Assembly (NCBI GenBank): GCA_030693565.1 | Contig: JAUYAJ010000531.1 | Location: 1-40,584 of the forward strand | From: Rubrivivax sp. | GTDB taxonomy: Bacteria > Pseudomonadota > Gammaproteobacteria > Burkholderiales > Burkholderiaceae_C | Direction: 5' to 3' | Length of the DNA stretch: 40,584 bases | In this document: positions 17,436 through 25,393 of the stretch, piece by piece | Position numbering within the stretch: position 1 is the first letter of the stretch | Layout of the letters: each line of letters begins with the position of its first letter | The notes under the pieces: model-generated | The model's input: the letters and a program-made list of their open reading frames with translations, nothing else | Database searches by the model: none | Told to the model about the DNA's origin: nothing | Made by a program: the position numbers and the translations under genes

Positions 17436-18422
17436 ATGACGCTGCTGCGCAAGATCCTCATCACCTTGGGCGTGGCCGCTGCCGCGGCCGGCGCCGCGGC
17501 GCAGAACGTGGTGCTGTATTCATCCAACAACCCCGAGGCCATTGCCAACGCGGCAGCGGCGCTGAAGAAGGTCAACCCGCGCGCCAACGTGCAGCAGGTC
17601 ACAGGCGGCACCGGCACGCTGATGAAGCGCATGGCGGCCGAGGCGGCCAACCCCGGCGGCGACATCTTCTGGAGCGGTGGCTTTGGCACGCTGGCCGCGT
17701 CGCAAGGCGTGATGGAGCCCTATGTCTCGCCCCAGGCCAAGGCCATCGCGCCGCAGTTCATCGGCCCGAACAGCGCCTATGTGGGCACCAACGTGCACGT
17801 GATGGTGTTGATGGTCAACGAGCGCCAGCTCAAGGGCATGGCCATGCCCAAGACCTGGTCCGACCTGATGAAGCCCGAGTGGAAAGGCAAGGTGGTGATC
17901 ACCGACCCGGCGCGTTCGGGCACCGCCTTCATCCAGGTCTACGGGTTGCTCAAGCAGTTCGGCCGCGACGGCCTCGAGCGCATCGCGCGCAACGCGGTGG
18001 TGGTGCAGAGTTCGGGCCAGGTCTTCAAGAGCGTGGCCGCCGGCGAGTACCCGGTGGGCATCACCATCGAGTCATCGGCCTACGAGTTCGTGGCCGGTGG
18101 GCAGAAAGAGATCAAGCTCGTCTACCCGTCCGAAGGCACCTACCTCGGGCCCGAGGGCATGTTCATCATCAAGGGCGCCAAGAACATGGTGCAGGCCAAG
18201 CAGTTCTTCGACGTGCTGCTGAGCAAGGAAGCGCAGGAGACCTTGCTGCGCGAGAACTTCCGCCGCCCCACACGCAGCGACATTGCGGTGGCCAAGCTCA
18301 CCAGCATGCCCGACCTGGCCTCGCTGAAGGTGTTCCCGCTCAACCTGCAGGTGGCCACCGACGAGTACGAGCAGCTGATCGTGATGTGGAACCTGGCGCT
18401 GGCCAAGGCCAAGCAGAACTGA
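17436..18422 (+). CDS. Periplasmic substrate-binding protein of the ABC transporter (Fe3+-type family)
   Basis: 328 residues from an ATG at 17436, with AAGGG about 7 bases upstream. A Sec signal peptide (about 1-23) ends at GAAAQ. The mature protein opens NVVLYSSNNPEAI and contains GTGTLMKRMAAEAANPGGDIFWSGG, the lobe-1 pattern of the FbpA/PotD-like cluster, and later VVITDPARSGTAF. The paired tyrosines that bind iron in FbpA are not obvious; only a single Tyr is seen in ESSAYEFVAGG. Iron is therefore a guess from family and the substrate could be phosphonate or another anion. It is the third gene of the transporter operon and is followed 200 bp later by a sensor kinase. Confidence 0.88.
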   Translation: MTLLRKILITLGVAAAAAGAAAQNVVLYSSNNPEAIANAAAALKKVNPRANVQQVTGGTGTLMKRMAAEAANPGGDIFWSGGFGTLAASQGVMEPYVSPQAKAIAPQFIGPNSAYVGTNVHVMVLMVNERQLKGMAMPKTWSDLMKPEWKGKVVITDPARSGTAFIQVYGLLKQFGRDGLERIARNAVVVQSSGQVFKSVAAGEYPVGITIESSAYEFVAGGQKEIKLVYPSEGTYLGPEGMFIIKGAKNMVQAKQFFDVLLSKEAQETLLRENFRRPTRSDIAVAKLTSMPDLASLKVFPLNLQVATDEYEQLIVMWNLALAKAKQN

Positions 18423-18624
18423 TCGCCGGGCTTGCCGCCGCCCGCGCCGATCAGCGATCGGGCCTCGGCAACAGCGCTTGGCTCGCCGGCGCCAAGGTCG
18501 GCGCCAGGAAACCGCCCCAACGCCCGATGGCCATTGAATGACCTGGGCAAGGGTCGCGGGCTGCGGCTTGTGCACCGTCGCGGCGCGGCCGGCCCGAGAC
18601 ACCAGCGCTGCCAGAATGCGGTGC

Positions 18625-20091
18625 ATGCCACTGCCCTGGTCCTGGTTCACCCGCTGGTTCATCGCATGGATGGTTGCGAGCGTGGCCCTGGGCACTGTGG
18701 TCGTGCGCGCCGACATCGCGGCGCGGCGCGAGGCCTTCCAGTCCGACGCGCGCACCGCGCACCGCCTGCTGAGCCAGCGCGCCGCGCAGCATGACGCGAT
18801 CCTGGCCACGCTGGTGTTGCTCGACCCGGCGCCGGCGGACGAGCATCCGTCGACGCGGCTGCCGGCGCTTTATTCGCAGGTGCTGAAGGTCTGGCGTCGC
18901 ACGGCCGCTGCAGCCTGGCCTGAGGCTTCGTTGGCAATGGCCGACGATCGGTCGCGCGCCGCCGCACGGCCGGCGCTGGCGGCGGTGGATGGGGCGGCGG
19001 GCCATTACGACCTGGTGCTCGCGGGGGTACCGGTGAGCTTTGCACTGCGCATCGAGCTCGACCGCTGGGTGCCTTGGTCCGACTGGCCCTTCGCCAGCGA
19101 CGGCGCCGTCAAGGCCGATCTGGCGCACGGCACGCAGCGGCTGCCGCTGCAGCCGGGTCGGCAGGCCAGCGGCTGGCACGGCGGCGTCACGCCAGGCTTT
19201 GTGTTCGACAAGGTGCTGGACACGCCGAGCCAGCCCTTCGTGCTGCACCTGCAACGCGCCACCGGTCCGGCCGACTGGCCTTGGGGGCGGCTGGCGGCCG
19301 TCGCGCTGGCGCTGGCCGTGCTGATGGCCACGGCGGCGGCGCTGCAGCGCCAGCGCCAGCAGCGCCTGCGGACCGAGCAGTTGCTGCGGCTGGCGCGCAC
19401 GGCGCGCCTGAACGCGCTGGGCGAACTCGCGGCCGGGGTGGCGCATGAACTCAACCAGCCGCTGACGGCGCTGATCGCCAGCACCCAGGCGGCGCGCCGC
19501 CTGCTCGACGACGACCCGCTGCCGCGGGCAACGTTGCAGGAAGCCCTCGGACACGCGCGCGACCAGGCAGGGCGCGCCGCCGATGTCGTCGCGCGGCTGC
19601 GCCGCCTGGTCGAAAAGCCGGGTGACGCCCGGGCGGCGCAGCCGGTGGCGCTGGGCGCTGCGGTGCGCGGCGCGCTCGGTCTGCTGCAGCCCGAACTGCG
19701 GCGCCTGGGCATCCAGCCCGAGATCACGGATGCTGGCGTCAATGTCAGCGCCGACCCGGTGGCGCTGGAGCAGATCCTGCACAACCTGTTGAACAACGCG
19801 CTGCAAGCGATGGACAGCGTGCCCGCAGCGCAGCGGCGACTGCAGCTGATCATCGACGTGCAGGGTGATCGTGGCGTACTGCGCGTGCACGACGGCGGCA
19901 CCGGCCTGGCACCCGAGCTGCTGGCCCAGTTGTTCCAGCCCTTCACCAGCACCAAGGCCGGCGGCTTGGGCCTGGGTCTGAGCCTGTCCGAATCCTTGGC
20001 CAGTGCGATGGGCGGCGCACTGTCGGCGCAGAATGTCCAGCCCGCGGGCGCCGAGTTCAGGCTCGAACTGCCGCTGGCCGCCGCACGATGA
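18625..20091 (+). CDS. Membrane sensor histidine kinase
   Basis: 488 residues from the ATG at 18625; in-frame ATGs at 18616 and 18538 are alternatives, but none has a clear ribosome-binding site. A first transmembrane helix (about 9-27), a periplasmic sensor region of about 190 residues (28-219) with no domain I recognise, and a second helix (about 220-240) are followed by the kinase core. The H box is GELAAGVAHELNQPLTALIAS with phospho-acceptor His274. The N box is LHNLLNNALQAM, the G1 box VHDGGTGLAPELL and the G2 box GGLGLGLSLSESLA. The H-box form (AHELNQPL) is the DctB/FixL-like type. Its stop overlaps the response regulator start (ATGA). The gene order places its signal with the upstream transporter and the downstream HbpS-like protein. 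Confidence 0.9.
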   Translation: MPLPWSWFTRWFIAWMVASVALGTVVVRADIAARREAFQSDARTAHRLLSQRAAQHDAILATLVLLDPAPADEHPSTRLPALYSQVLKVWRRTAAAAWPEASLAMADDRSRAAARPALAAVDGAAGHYDLVLAGVPVSFALRIELDRWVPWSDWPFASDGAVKADLAHGTQRLPLQPGRQASGWHGGVTPGFVFDKVLDTPSQPFVLHLQRATGPADWPWGRLAAVALALAVLMATAAALQRQRQQRLRTEQLLRLARTARLNALGELAAGVAHELNQPLTALIASTQAARRLLDDDPLPRATLQEALGHARDQAGRAADVVARLRRLVEKPGDARAAQPVALGAAVRGALGLLQPELRRLGIQPEITDAGVNVSADPVALEQILHNLLNNALQAMDSVPAAQRRLQLIIDVQGDRGVLRVHDGGTGLAPELLAQLFQPFTSTKAGGLGLGLSLSESLASAMGGALSAQNVQPAGAEFRLELPLAAAR

Positions 20092-20708
20092 CCGCCCCAT
20101 TGATTCACCTCGTCGACGACGACGCCGCCGTGCGCCGCGGCCTGGCCTTGTTGATCGGCAGCGTCGGCTTGTCGGTGGCCGAATGGCCGCAGCCGCAGGC
20201 TTTCCTCGACGGCTTCGACCGCGAGGCGGTCGGCGCCATCGTGCTCGATGTGCGCATGCCCGGCACCAGCGGCCTGACGGTGCTCGACCAGTTGGTGGCG
20301 CAAGGCGTCGACCAGCCGGTGGTCATGCTGACCGGCCATGGCACGGTGGAGATGTGCCGGCGCGCCTTCAAGTCCGGCGCCGCGGAGTTCCTGGAAAAGC
20401 CGGTCGACGACGAGCGCCTGATCGAGGCGCTGCACCAAGCGGTGCGCCAGCATGTGCGCTCGCGCGAGCGCCTGGCGGCCGACCTGGCAACGCGCGCGCG
20501 CTATGCGCGCTTGTCGGAGCGCGAGCGCGAAGTGCTGGCCCTGGTCATCGAAGGGCAGACGGCCAAGGAGATTGCGCGGGTGCTCGGCGTTTCGCCGCGC
20601 ACGGTCGAGACGCACCGCGCCAACCTCGGCGCCAAGCTCGAGACGACGTCGCTGGCGCAGCTGATCCGGCGCTTCGCGGCACTGGTCGGCGAGTCAGGCG
20701 CTGCGTAG
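20088..20708 (+). CDS. FixJ/NarL-type response regulator
   Basis: 206 residues. The receiver domain (1-120) has the acidic pocket VDDD (10-12), the phospho-acceptor Asp54 in IVLDVRMPG, Thr82 in MLTGHG and Lys104 in LEKPVDD. A LuxR-type helix-turn-helix follows (about 140-200: LSEREREVLALVIEGQTAKEIARVLGVSPRTVETHR). This is the FixJ/TodT/StyR layout of DNA-binding regulators activated by phosphorylation. The start overlaps the kinase stop, so the two are co-translated. A perfect 18-bp palindrome spans its stop codon and may be its own target, upstream of the HbpS-like gene. Confidence 0.93.
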   Translation: MTAPLIHLVDDDAAVRRGLALLIGSVGLSVAEWPQPQAFLDGFDREAVGAIVLDVRMPGTSGLTVLDQLVAQGVDQPVVMLTGHGTVEMCRRAFKSGAAEFLEKPVDDERLIEALHQAVRQHVRSRERLAADLATRARYARLSEREREVLALVIEGQTAKEIARVLGVSPRTVETHRANLGAKLETTSLAQLIRRFAALVGESGAA

Positions 20709-20718
20709 ATCTACGCAG
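20701..20718. promoter_or_regulatory. Perfect 18-bp palindrome, candidate operator
   Basis: CTGCGTAGATCTACGCAG reads identically on both strands and covers the TAG stop of the response regulator. A second partial pair, CTACGC (20711-20716) with GCGTAG (20725-20730), overlaps it. The site lies 92 bp before the start of the HbpS-like gene, a normal distance for an activator or repressor site. Binding by the neighbouring regulator is inference. Confidence 0.5.
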
Positions 20719-20809
20719 GCCGCGGCGTAGTCGTGCGAATGGCGGGCGCGGCGCGCGATTCCTACAGTGGCGTCACGGTCGAGATGCGGCCGGGCCTCCA
20801 AGGACAACG

Positions 20810-21307
20810 ATGATGAAGACGACGCTGAAACTGACCACCCTCGCCCTGCTCGCCAGTGCGGCCACACTCACGCTGGCCGGCGGCGCGCGCAGCGAAAAGT
20901 TCATGACGCTGACGCTGGCCAACCAGCTCGCTGCGGCTGCCGTGTCGGCCTGCCAGGCCAGTGGCTACGCCGTGACCGCGACCGTGGTCGACCGCGCCGG
21001 CGGCATCCGCGCCCTGCACCGCGCCGACAACGCCGGCCCGCACACCATCGCTGCGAGCGAGCGCAAGGCCTTCACATCCGCCTCGGCGAAGAACGCCACC
21101 ACGGCGATGATGGAGACCGCGCAGAAGAACCCCGGCGCGGCCAACCTGGTGCACATCCCCGGTTTCCTGCTGCTGGGCGGGGGCATGCCGGTGAAAGCGG
21201 GCAACGAGGTCATCGGCGCGATCGGTGTCGGCGGCGCGCCGGGCGGCCATCTGGACGATCAGTGCGTGGTGGCCGCGCTGGAGTCGGTCAAGGAGCAGCT
21301 CAAGTGA
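20810..21307 (+). CDS. Secreted HbpS/GlcG-family haem-binding-like protein
   Basis: 165 residues from an ATG at 20810 (a second ATG is adjacent at 20813), with AAGGA 5 to 8 bases upstream. A Sec signal peptide covers about 1-26 (KLTTLALLASAATLTLAGGARS). The body is a single DUF336/GlcG domain: LTLANQLAAAAVSACQASGYAVTATVVDRAGGIRAL, then the helix with ERKAFTSASAKNATTAMM, and the glycine-rich end LLLGGGMPVKAGNEVIGAIGVGGAPGG. In Streptomyces the homologue HbpS binds haem/iron and modulates a sensor kinase; other members are encoded with glycolate oxidase. Location after a sensor kinase/regulator pair and an iron-type importer favours a sensing or haem role, by inference. Its stop overlaps the GTG start of the next gene. 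Confidence 0.88.
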   Translation: MMKTTLKLTTLALLASAATLTLAGGARSEKFMTLTLANQLAAAAVSACQASGYAVTATVVDRAGGIRALHRADNAGPHTIAASERKAFTSASAKNATTAMMETAQKNPGAANLVHIPGFLLLGGGMPVKAGNEVIGAIGVGGAPGGHLDDQCVVAALESVKEQLK

Positions 21308-21975
21308 AGCGGCTGCTTGCCGTGGGGCTGGCCCTGGTCAACGGCCTGGCCGCGGCCCAGGTCGGCCCGACCGCCGCGGAGGCGGCCGCCTACAGCGGAC
21401 TGCACGCCGCCGCCTGGCGCGGCAACGCCGCGGCGGTCGCGGGTGTTGACCGCGCCGCCGTCAACGCGCGTGACAGCCAGGGCCGCACGCCGCTGCATGT
21501 GGCCACCTTCGCGCGCAAGGATGACGTGATCCGGGCCCTGGCACGGGCCGGGGCTGACCTTGGCGCGCTGGAGAACGACCGCTACGACGCCGTCACCATC
21601 GCCGCCGTGGCCGACGACGAAGCCACGCTGGCGGTGCTGCTGGAACGGGGCGCCAGCGCCAGGCTGACCACCAGCCGCTACGACGGCACGGCATTGATCG
21701 CCGCCGCCCACCTCGGCCACGACGGCGTGGTGCGGCAACTCATCCAGGCCGGCGCGCCGCTCGACCATGTCAACAACCTGCACTGGACGGCGCTGATCGA
21801 GGCCGTGGTGCTGGGCGACGGCGGCCCGCGCCACCAGCGCGTCGTGCAGGACTTGCTCAAGGCCGGTGCGAACACGCAACTCGCCGACCGCGACGGCCGC
21901 ACGCCGCTGGCGCTGGCGCGTTCGCGCGGCTACGTGGCGATGGTGCGGCTGCTCGAGGCGGCCGGTGCGCGCTGA
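21304..21975 (+). CDS. Exported ankyrin-repeat protein
   Basis: 223 residues starting at a GTG (21304) that overlaps the preceding stop in a GTGA; this start gives a clean signal peptide (VKRLLAVGLALVNGLAAAQ). Five or six ankyrin repeats fill the rest: YSGLHAAAWRGNAAAV, GRTPLHVATFARKDDV, the degenerate YDAVTIAAVADDEATL, YDGTALIAAAHLGHDG, HWTALIEAVVLGDGG and GRTPLALARSRGYVAMV. It ends in LEAAGAR. Ankyrin repeats bind partner proteins; periplasmic AnkB in Pseudomonas supports a catalase. The tight coupling suggests that it acts with the HbpS-like protein. A close paralogue is at 32553-33245. Confidence 0.88.
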   Translation: MKRLLAVGLALVNGLAAAQVGPTAAEAAAYSGLHAAAWRGNAAAVAGVDRAAVNARDSQGRTPLHVATFARKDDVIRALARAGADLGALENDRYDAVTIAAVADDEATLAVLLERGASARLTTSRYDGTALIAAAHLGHDGVVRQLIQAGAPLDHVNNLHWTALIEAVVLGDGGPRHQRVVQDLLKAGANTQLADRDGRTPLALARSRGYVAMVRLLEAAGAR

Positions 21976-21980
21976 AGGCG

Positions 21981-22012
21981 GCTTCGCGGAAGTACCGCGC
22001 CCGAAATGCCAG
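21981..22012 (+). repeat. Intergenic repeat unit shared with 25605-25635
   Basis: Bases 21994-22012 and 25617-25635 match at 18 of 19 positions (ACCGCGCCCGAAATGCCAG here, with G for A at one position in the other). The similarity extends weakly leftward by about 12 bases. Both copies lie in intergenic DNA just after or near gene ends. The unit is too short to classify. Confidence 0.4.
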
Positions 22013-22205
22013 GGCAGGGCGTCGCTGCCGGCCGGCCAGCACAAGAATGGGCAGCGCCGATGTGGCAGCGGCCACCGTCAGAGCGAATACGCGCCAACCG
22101 AACTGGCGGCTCGCCCCGCACAGCAGCACCACTGCGCCACCGCCGCGGCGAGCCCGGCGGGCGGCACACGCCAAGTCTGGATGACCTGCGACTATGCTCG
22201 CGACC

Positions 22206-22793
22206 ATGAATGATCAAATCAGCCAGATTCTGGCTCGCATGGCGGTCCTCGAGGAAGAGCTGAGCAAGGCGGTCCACGAGCAGGAGAGCCGCATGTTCTT
22301 TCAGATCAAGGGCAAGCGGGTGGAGTTCGAGTCGTCGGTCAAGGCCGCGCACACGAAGTTGAAGACGCACTTCTTGCGCTGGCTGGTGACGAACAGGCCG
22401 CAGAACCTGATCACCGGGCCCATCATCTACGGCATGGCGCTGCCGCTGCTCATGCTCGACCTGTGCGTCAGCTTCTACCAGTGGAGCTGCTTTCCGATTT
22501 ACGGCATCGCCAAAGTGCGGCGGGCCGACTACCTGGTGTTCGACCGCCACCAGCTGGGCTATCTGAACTTCATCGAGAAGTTTCACTGCACTTACTGCGA
22601 GTACGGCAACGGGCTCATCGCCTACATGACCGAGATCCTGGCCCGCACGGAAGAGTACTTCTGCCCCATCAAGCACGCCCGCAAGATCCTGGGAACGCAC
22701 GCTCGCTACAAGCGCTTTCTGGCCTACGGCGATGGCAACGCGTATGCCGCGAAAGTGGAGGCGTTCCGGGTCGCTCTGGTCAAGGCGGAGTGA
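22206..22793 (+). CDS. Conserved membrane protein with a C-x2-C motif
   Basis: 195 residues from an ATG at 22206; an ATG at 22194 is an alternative. A charged N-terminal helix, probably coiled-coil (about 5-60), leads into one long hydrophobic region (about 72-100, GPIIYGMALPLLMLDLCVSFYQ). This is followed by VRRADYLVFDRHQLGYLNFIEKFHCTYC and EYGNGLIAYMTEILARTEEYFCPIKHAR. I recognise this as a widespread proteobacterial family without assigned function. The Cys pair (FHCTYCEYGNG) and the CPIKHAR segment are its hallmarks and could bind metal or haem, which is inference. The ribosome-binding site is weak. Confidence 0.8.
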   Translation: MNDQISQILARMAVLEEELSKAVHEQESRMFFQIKGKRVEFESSVKAAHTKLKTHFLRWLVTNRPQNLITGPIIYGMALPLLMLDLCVSFYQWSCFPIYGIAKVRRADYLVFDRHQLGYLNFIEKFHCTYCEYGNGLIAYMTEILARTEEYFCPIKHARKILGTHARYKRFLAYGDGNAYAAKVEAFRVALVKAE

Positions 22794-22806
22794 GCGCAGC
22801 CGCTGC

Positions 22807-23364
22807 TCACCAATGGCGCACGCGCCCGGTATCGAGGTGCAGGAACTGGTCGCGCGGGTAGAAACCCACGCCGCCGCCGCGCAGCGACAGTGCCGCGTCG
22901 CGCAGATCCGCCAGCGCGACGCCGGGCAGGCGCACGTCGATCGCGCGACCGTCCATGTGCAGGCTGCGCTTGGCCACGCCGCCGCCACGGGTCCCGCGCA
23001 ATTGCGTGTTGGTGGTGGGGCAGCGGTATCCCGAGATGACCTCGAATGCGCGCGTGCTGCCGAACTCGCGCTGCACGCGGTGCAGCAGGTCGAACACCTT
23101 GGGGTCGATCTCGCCCACGTCACCGCTGTAATGGTCGCGCATGAAACGGTTCAAGGCGCGCAGCGCCACGGCGTCGTACTGCTCGCCGACCGCGTACACG
23201 ACGTCGATGCGCTCACCGGTGTGGGTATGGACCATCGCCAGCCCGCGCGCGCCGGGCACTGCGGCCTGGGCCTGGATGGCTGCCAGCGGCAGGGCGCCGG
23301 CCACCAGCGTGCGCGCGGCGCGGCGCAGGAAAGCGCGGCGGGCGAGTGGAAGTGACGTGCTCAT
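22807..23364 (-). CDS. YcbK/DUF882-type (M15-like) peptidoglycan peptidase, Tat-exported
   Basis: 185 residues from an ATG at 23364 that overlaps the stop of the L,D-transpeptidase gene (ATGA). The N-terminus has a twin-arginine-like signal (ARRAFLRRAARTLVAGALPLAA). The domain (about 40-185) includes EVISGYRCPTTNTQLRG and the metal-binding segments SLHMDGRAIDVR and FLHLDTG. These give the H-x(n)-D and H-x-D pattern of the DUF882/peptidase M15A family (E. coli MepK/YcbK). MepK cleaves 3,3-crosslinks made by L,D-transpeptidases. Its coupling to an L,D-transpeptidase gene therefore makes biochemical sense: one enzyme forms the links and the other opens them in the periplasm. Confidence 0.92.
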   Translation of the reverse strand: MSTSLPLARRAFLRRAARTLVAGALPLAAIQAQAAVPGARGLAMVHTHTGERIDVVYAVGEQYDAVALRALNRFMRDHYSGDVGEIDPKVFDLLHRVQREFGSTRAFEVISGYRCPTTNTQLRGTRGGGVAKRSLHMDGRAIDVRLPGVALADLRDAALSLRGGGVGFYPRDQFLHLDTGRVRHW

Positions 23365-25004
23365 TCGAGTGATTGTCTGGCAATCGGCAGCCGGCGGCGT
23401 AACGCCATGTCAAGGACCCTGTCCATGCCGTAGAGGTCATCGAAGAAGTGGACACGGCCGCTCTTGAACAGGACGGTTCCATAGGCGATCAGGACCGGGA
23501 CGGGCTCGGCCAGCCGCAGCGTCTGGGACCGCCCGGTGCCCATGGCCTGGCGGATGCGATCCTCGGGCCAGTCGGGCATGGCACCCAGGACGAACGTCGC
23601 CAGCGCCACCGGTTCCTCCACACGGATGCAGCCATGGCTGAAGTCGCGCCGATCGCGCGCGAACAGCGCCGTGGCTGGCGTGTGGTGCAGGAAGATGGCG
23701 TCGTGGTTCGGGAACACGAACTTGATGTCGCCCAGCGCGTTGCGTGGCCCGGGCCGCTGGCGGATGCGCAGCTCGCCAGCGAGTACCGCATCCAGGTCGG
23801 CCGGTGAAAGTTCGGACTGCACGCGCCCGTCCCTGGCCACGAACTCGAAGTCCTCGCGTGTGAAGTAGCCCGGGTCGCGCCGCAGCCGCGGCACGATCTC
23901 GTTGCGCGCAATCGACCGCGGCACGTTCCAGTAGGGGCTGAACTCGATGAATCGCATGTCCTCGTCGAACAGCGGCGTGCGCGTGTCCAGGGCCTTGCCG
24001 ACGATGACCTTCATCTCCTGGATCACCGCGATGCGCCCGTCGCGCACCTCGTAGGCGCGCAGCACGAATTCAGGGATGTTGACGACGATCATTCGCGGCC
24101 CCTGCATCAGCGGTGTCCAGCGAAGTCGCTCAAGCGTCAACTCGATCTGCCGCACGCGCGCCGCCGGCGTCACCTTCAGTTGCGCCATCGTGGCAGAGCC
24201 GACCACGCCGTCGACCACCAGGCCGTGGCGCTGCTGGAAGGCCTTGATGGCGTCGACCAGCACGCCTTCGTAGCGCAGCAATGGCATGGCAGGCCCTGCG
24301 TCGGGCGCCAGGTCGCCCAAGGCAAGCAGGCGCTGCGCCAACGGCGCCAGCCCCGCGTAAGCCTGACCCGGATCGAGCTTGCCCACCCGACTCGGGCTGC
24401 CGCCGGGCAGGCTCGGTAGCGGCTCGTGCCACGCGGCGTCGTCCATGGCGCGGTAGCGTGCCAGCACCTCGCGCAGACGCCCGTAGAGCGGCAAGCCAGG
24501 CGCGGCCTCGGCGGCGGCCTCGGGCAGACGGCTTGCTGCCAGTGCCGCGTGCAGCGCGGACCGCGCGTCAAAGGCGTCGCGCCGCGCCGGGCGGAAGTTG
24601 TGGTGGATCTGGCGCGGATCGACGCGGCCGCTGTGCAGGTCGCCCAGGTAGCGCTGCATGGCATCGGTCAGCGCCTGGTCCAGCCGCATGACCCTGGCAG
24701 CCTCCAGCGGCGCGCTGCGCGTTGCCGCGGCGGCGACGGCTTGTCGCAGCGCGTCGGCGTTGTAGTCCCGCGGTTCGAGCCCGTGGCTGGCGGCGGCGCC
24801 CAGCAGTTGCACGGCTTGATGGGCCTGGTCGCCGGGACGCCCGGCTTCGAACCACAAGGGGTCATCGGCGGCCGCCGCGCAGCTGCATGCGAGCCCGATC
24901 CCGAGCGCAGCCGTTCGTGCGTACGCGGTGATCGTGTGCATCAGTCGCATCGCCGCAACCTGATGCGGGCCGGCGCCAGCGGCGAAGGCGACCGGCGCGT
25001 TCAT
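23361..25004 (-). CDS. L,D-transpeptidase of the YcbB/LdtD type
   Basis: 547 residues from an ATG at 25004, which overlaps the stop of the upstream gene in an ATGA; an ATG at 24950 gives a more typical signal peptide (MRLMHTITAYARTAALGIGLACSC), so the true start may be there. A helical scaffold (about 60-200) precedes a peptidoglycan-binding domain (LLRYEGVLVDAIKAFQQRHGLVVDG). The YkuD catalytic domain ends in the signature SHGCIRVEEP, with the catalytic Cys and an upstream HH (IFLHHTPA). Such enzymes make 3,3 (meso-DAP to meso-DAP) crosslinks in the periplasm and are beta-lactam-insensitive except to carbapenems. It is the middle gene of a three-gene cell-wall operon. Confidence 0.93.
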   Translation of the reverse strand: MNAPVAFAAGAGPHQVAAMRLMHTITAYARTAALGIGLACSCAAAADDPLWFEAGRPGDQAHQAVQLLGAAASHGLEPRDYNADALRQAVAAAATRSAPLEAARVMRLDQALTDAMQRYLGDLHSGRVDPRQIHHNFRPARRDAFDARSALHAALAASRLPEAAAEAAPGLPLYGRLREVLARYRAMDDAAWHEPLPSLPGGSPSRVGKLDPGQAYAGLAPLAQRLLALGDLAPDAGPAMPLLRYEGVLVDAIKAFQQRHGLVVDGVVGSATMAQLKVTPAARVRQIELTLERLRWTPLMQGPRMIVVNIPEFVLRAYEVRDGRIAVIQEMKVIVGKALDTRTPLFDEDMRFIEFSPYWNVPRSIARNEIVPRLRRDPGYFTREDFEFVARDGRVQSELSPADLDAVLAGELRIRQRPGPRNALGDIKFVFPNHDAIFLHHTPATALFARDRRDFSHGCIRVEEPVALATFVLGAMPDWPEDRIRQAMGTGRSQTLRLAEPVPVLIAYGTVLFKSGRVHFFDDLYGMDRVLDMALRRRLPIARQSLE

Positions 25005-25393
25005 CGTCCCAAGGTCACCGCGAGGTTGAGCCCGGCGATGGCGCAGAACACCAGCACCAGACCGGCCAGCCACACCATGCGCACACGCTGCGTCTCGGCG
25101 CGCCGGATGAGCTCGGTGTTCTGCTCCGCCAGCGCCTTGATCAGCGCCGACGACGCCTGCATCTGCTCGTGCAGTGTGGCGATCTCGGCCTCTGCCGCGG
25201 CCAGCCGTTGCAGCAGCCTGTCGTCGCCCGAGAGGGCGGGCGCACCTTCTTGCGCCGCATCGACGACGGCAGGCGCGCGCTTTCGCCCCACCGTGTCCCA
25301 CAGCCTGCGCGCGCCTTCGGCGACCGCGGGCGCGCTCTTGATCACTTCGCCCCACGGCACCAGCTTGATCACCGTCATCCACCCGAGCGCCAT
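25001..25393 (-). CDS. Small membrane protein with coiled-coil, first gene of the L,D-transpeptidase operon
   Basis: 130 residues from an ATG at 25393, with GAGGC upstream. An amphipathic N-terminus (MALGWMTVIKLVPWGEVI) is followed by a coiled-coil (about 58-98: RLLQRLAAAEAEIATLHEQMQASSALIKAL). A C-terminal transmembrane helix completes it (about 107-125, MVWLAGLVLVFCAIAGLNL). No enzyme motif is seen. Its stop overlaps the L,D-transpeptidase start, so it is co-translated with the cell-wall enzymes and may tether or organise them. This is inference; I do not know the family's function. Confidence 0.78.
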   Translation of the reverse strand: MALGWMTVIKLVPWGEVIKSAPAVAEGARRLWDTVGRKRAPAVVDAAQEGAPALSGDDRLLQRLAAAEAEIATLHEQMQASSALIKALAEQNTELIRRAETQRVRMVWLAGLVLVFCAIAGLNLAVTLGR

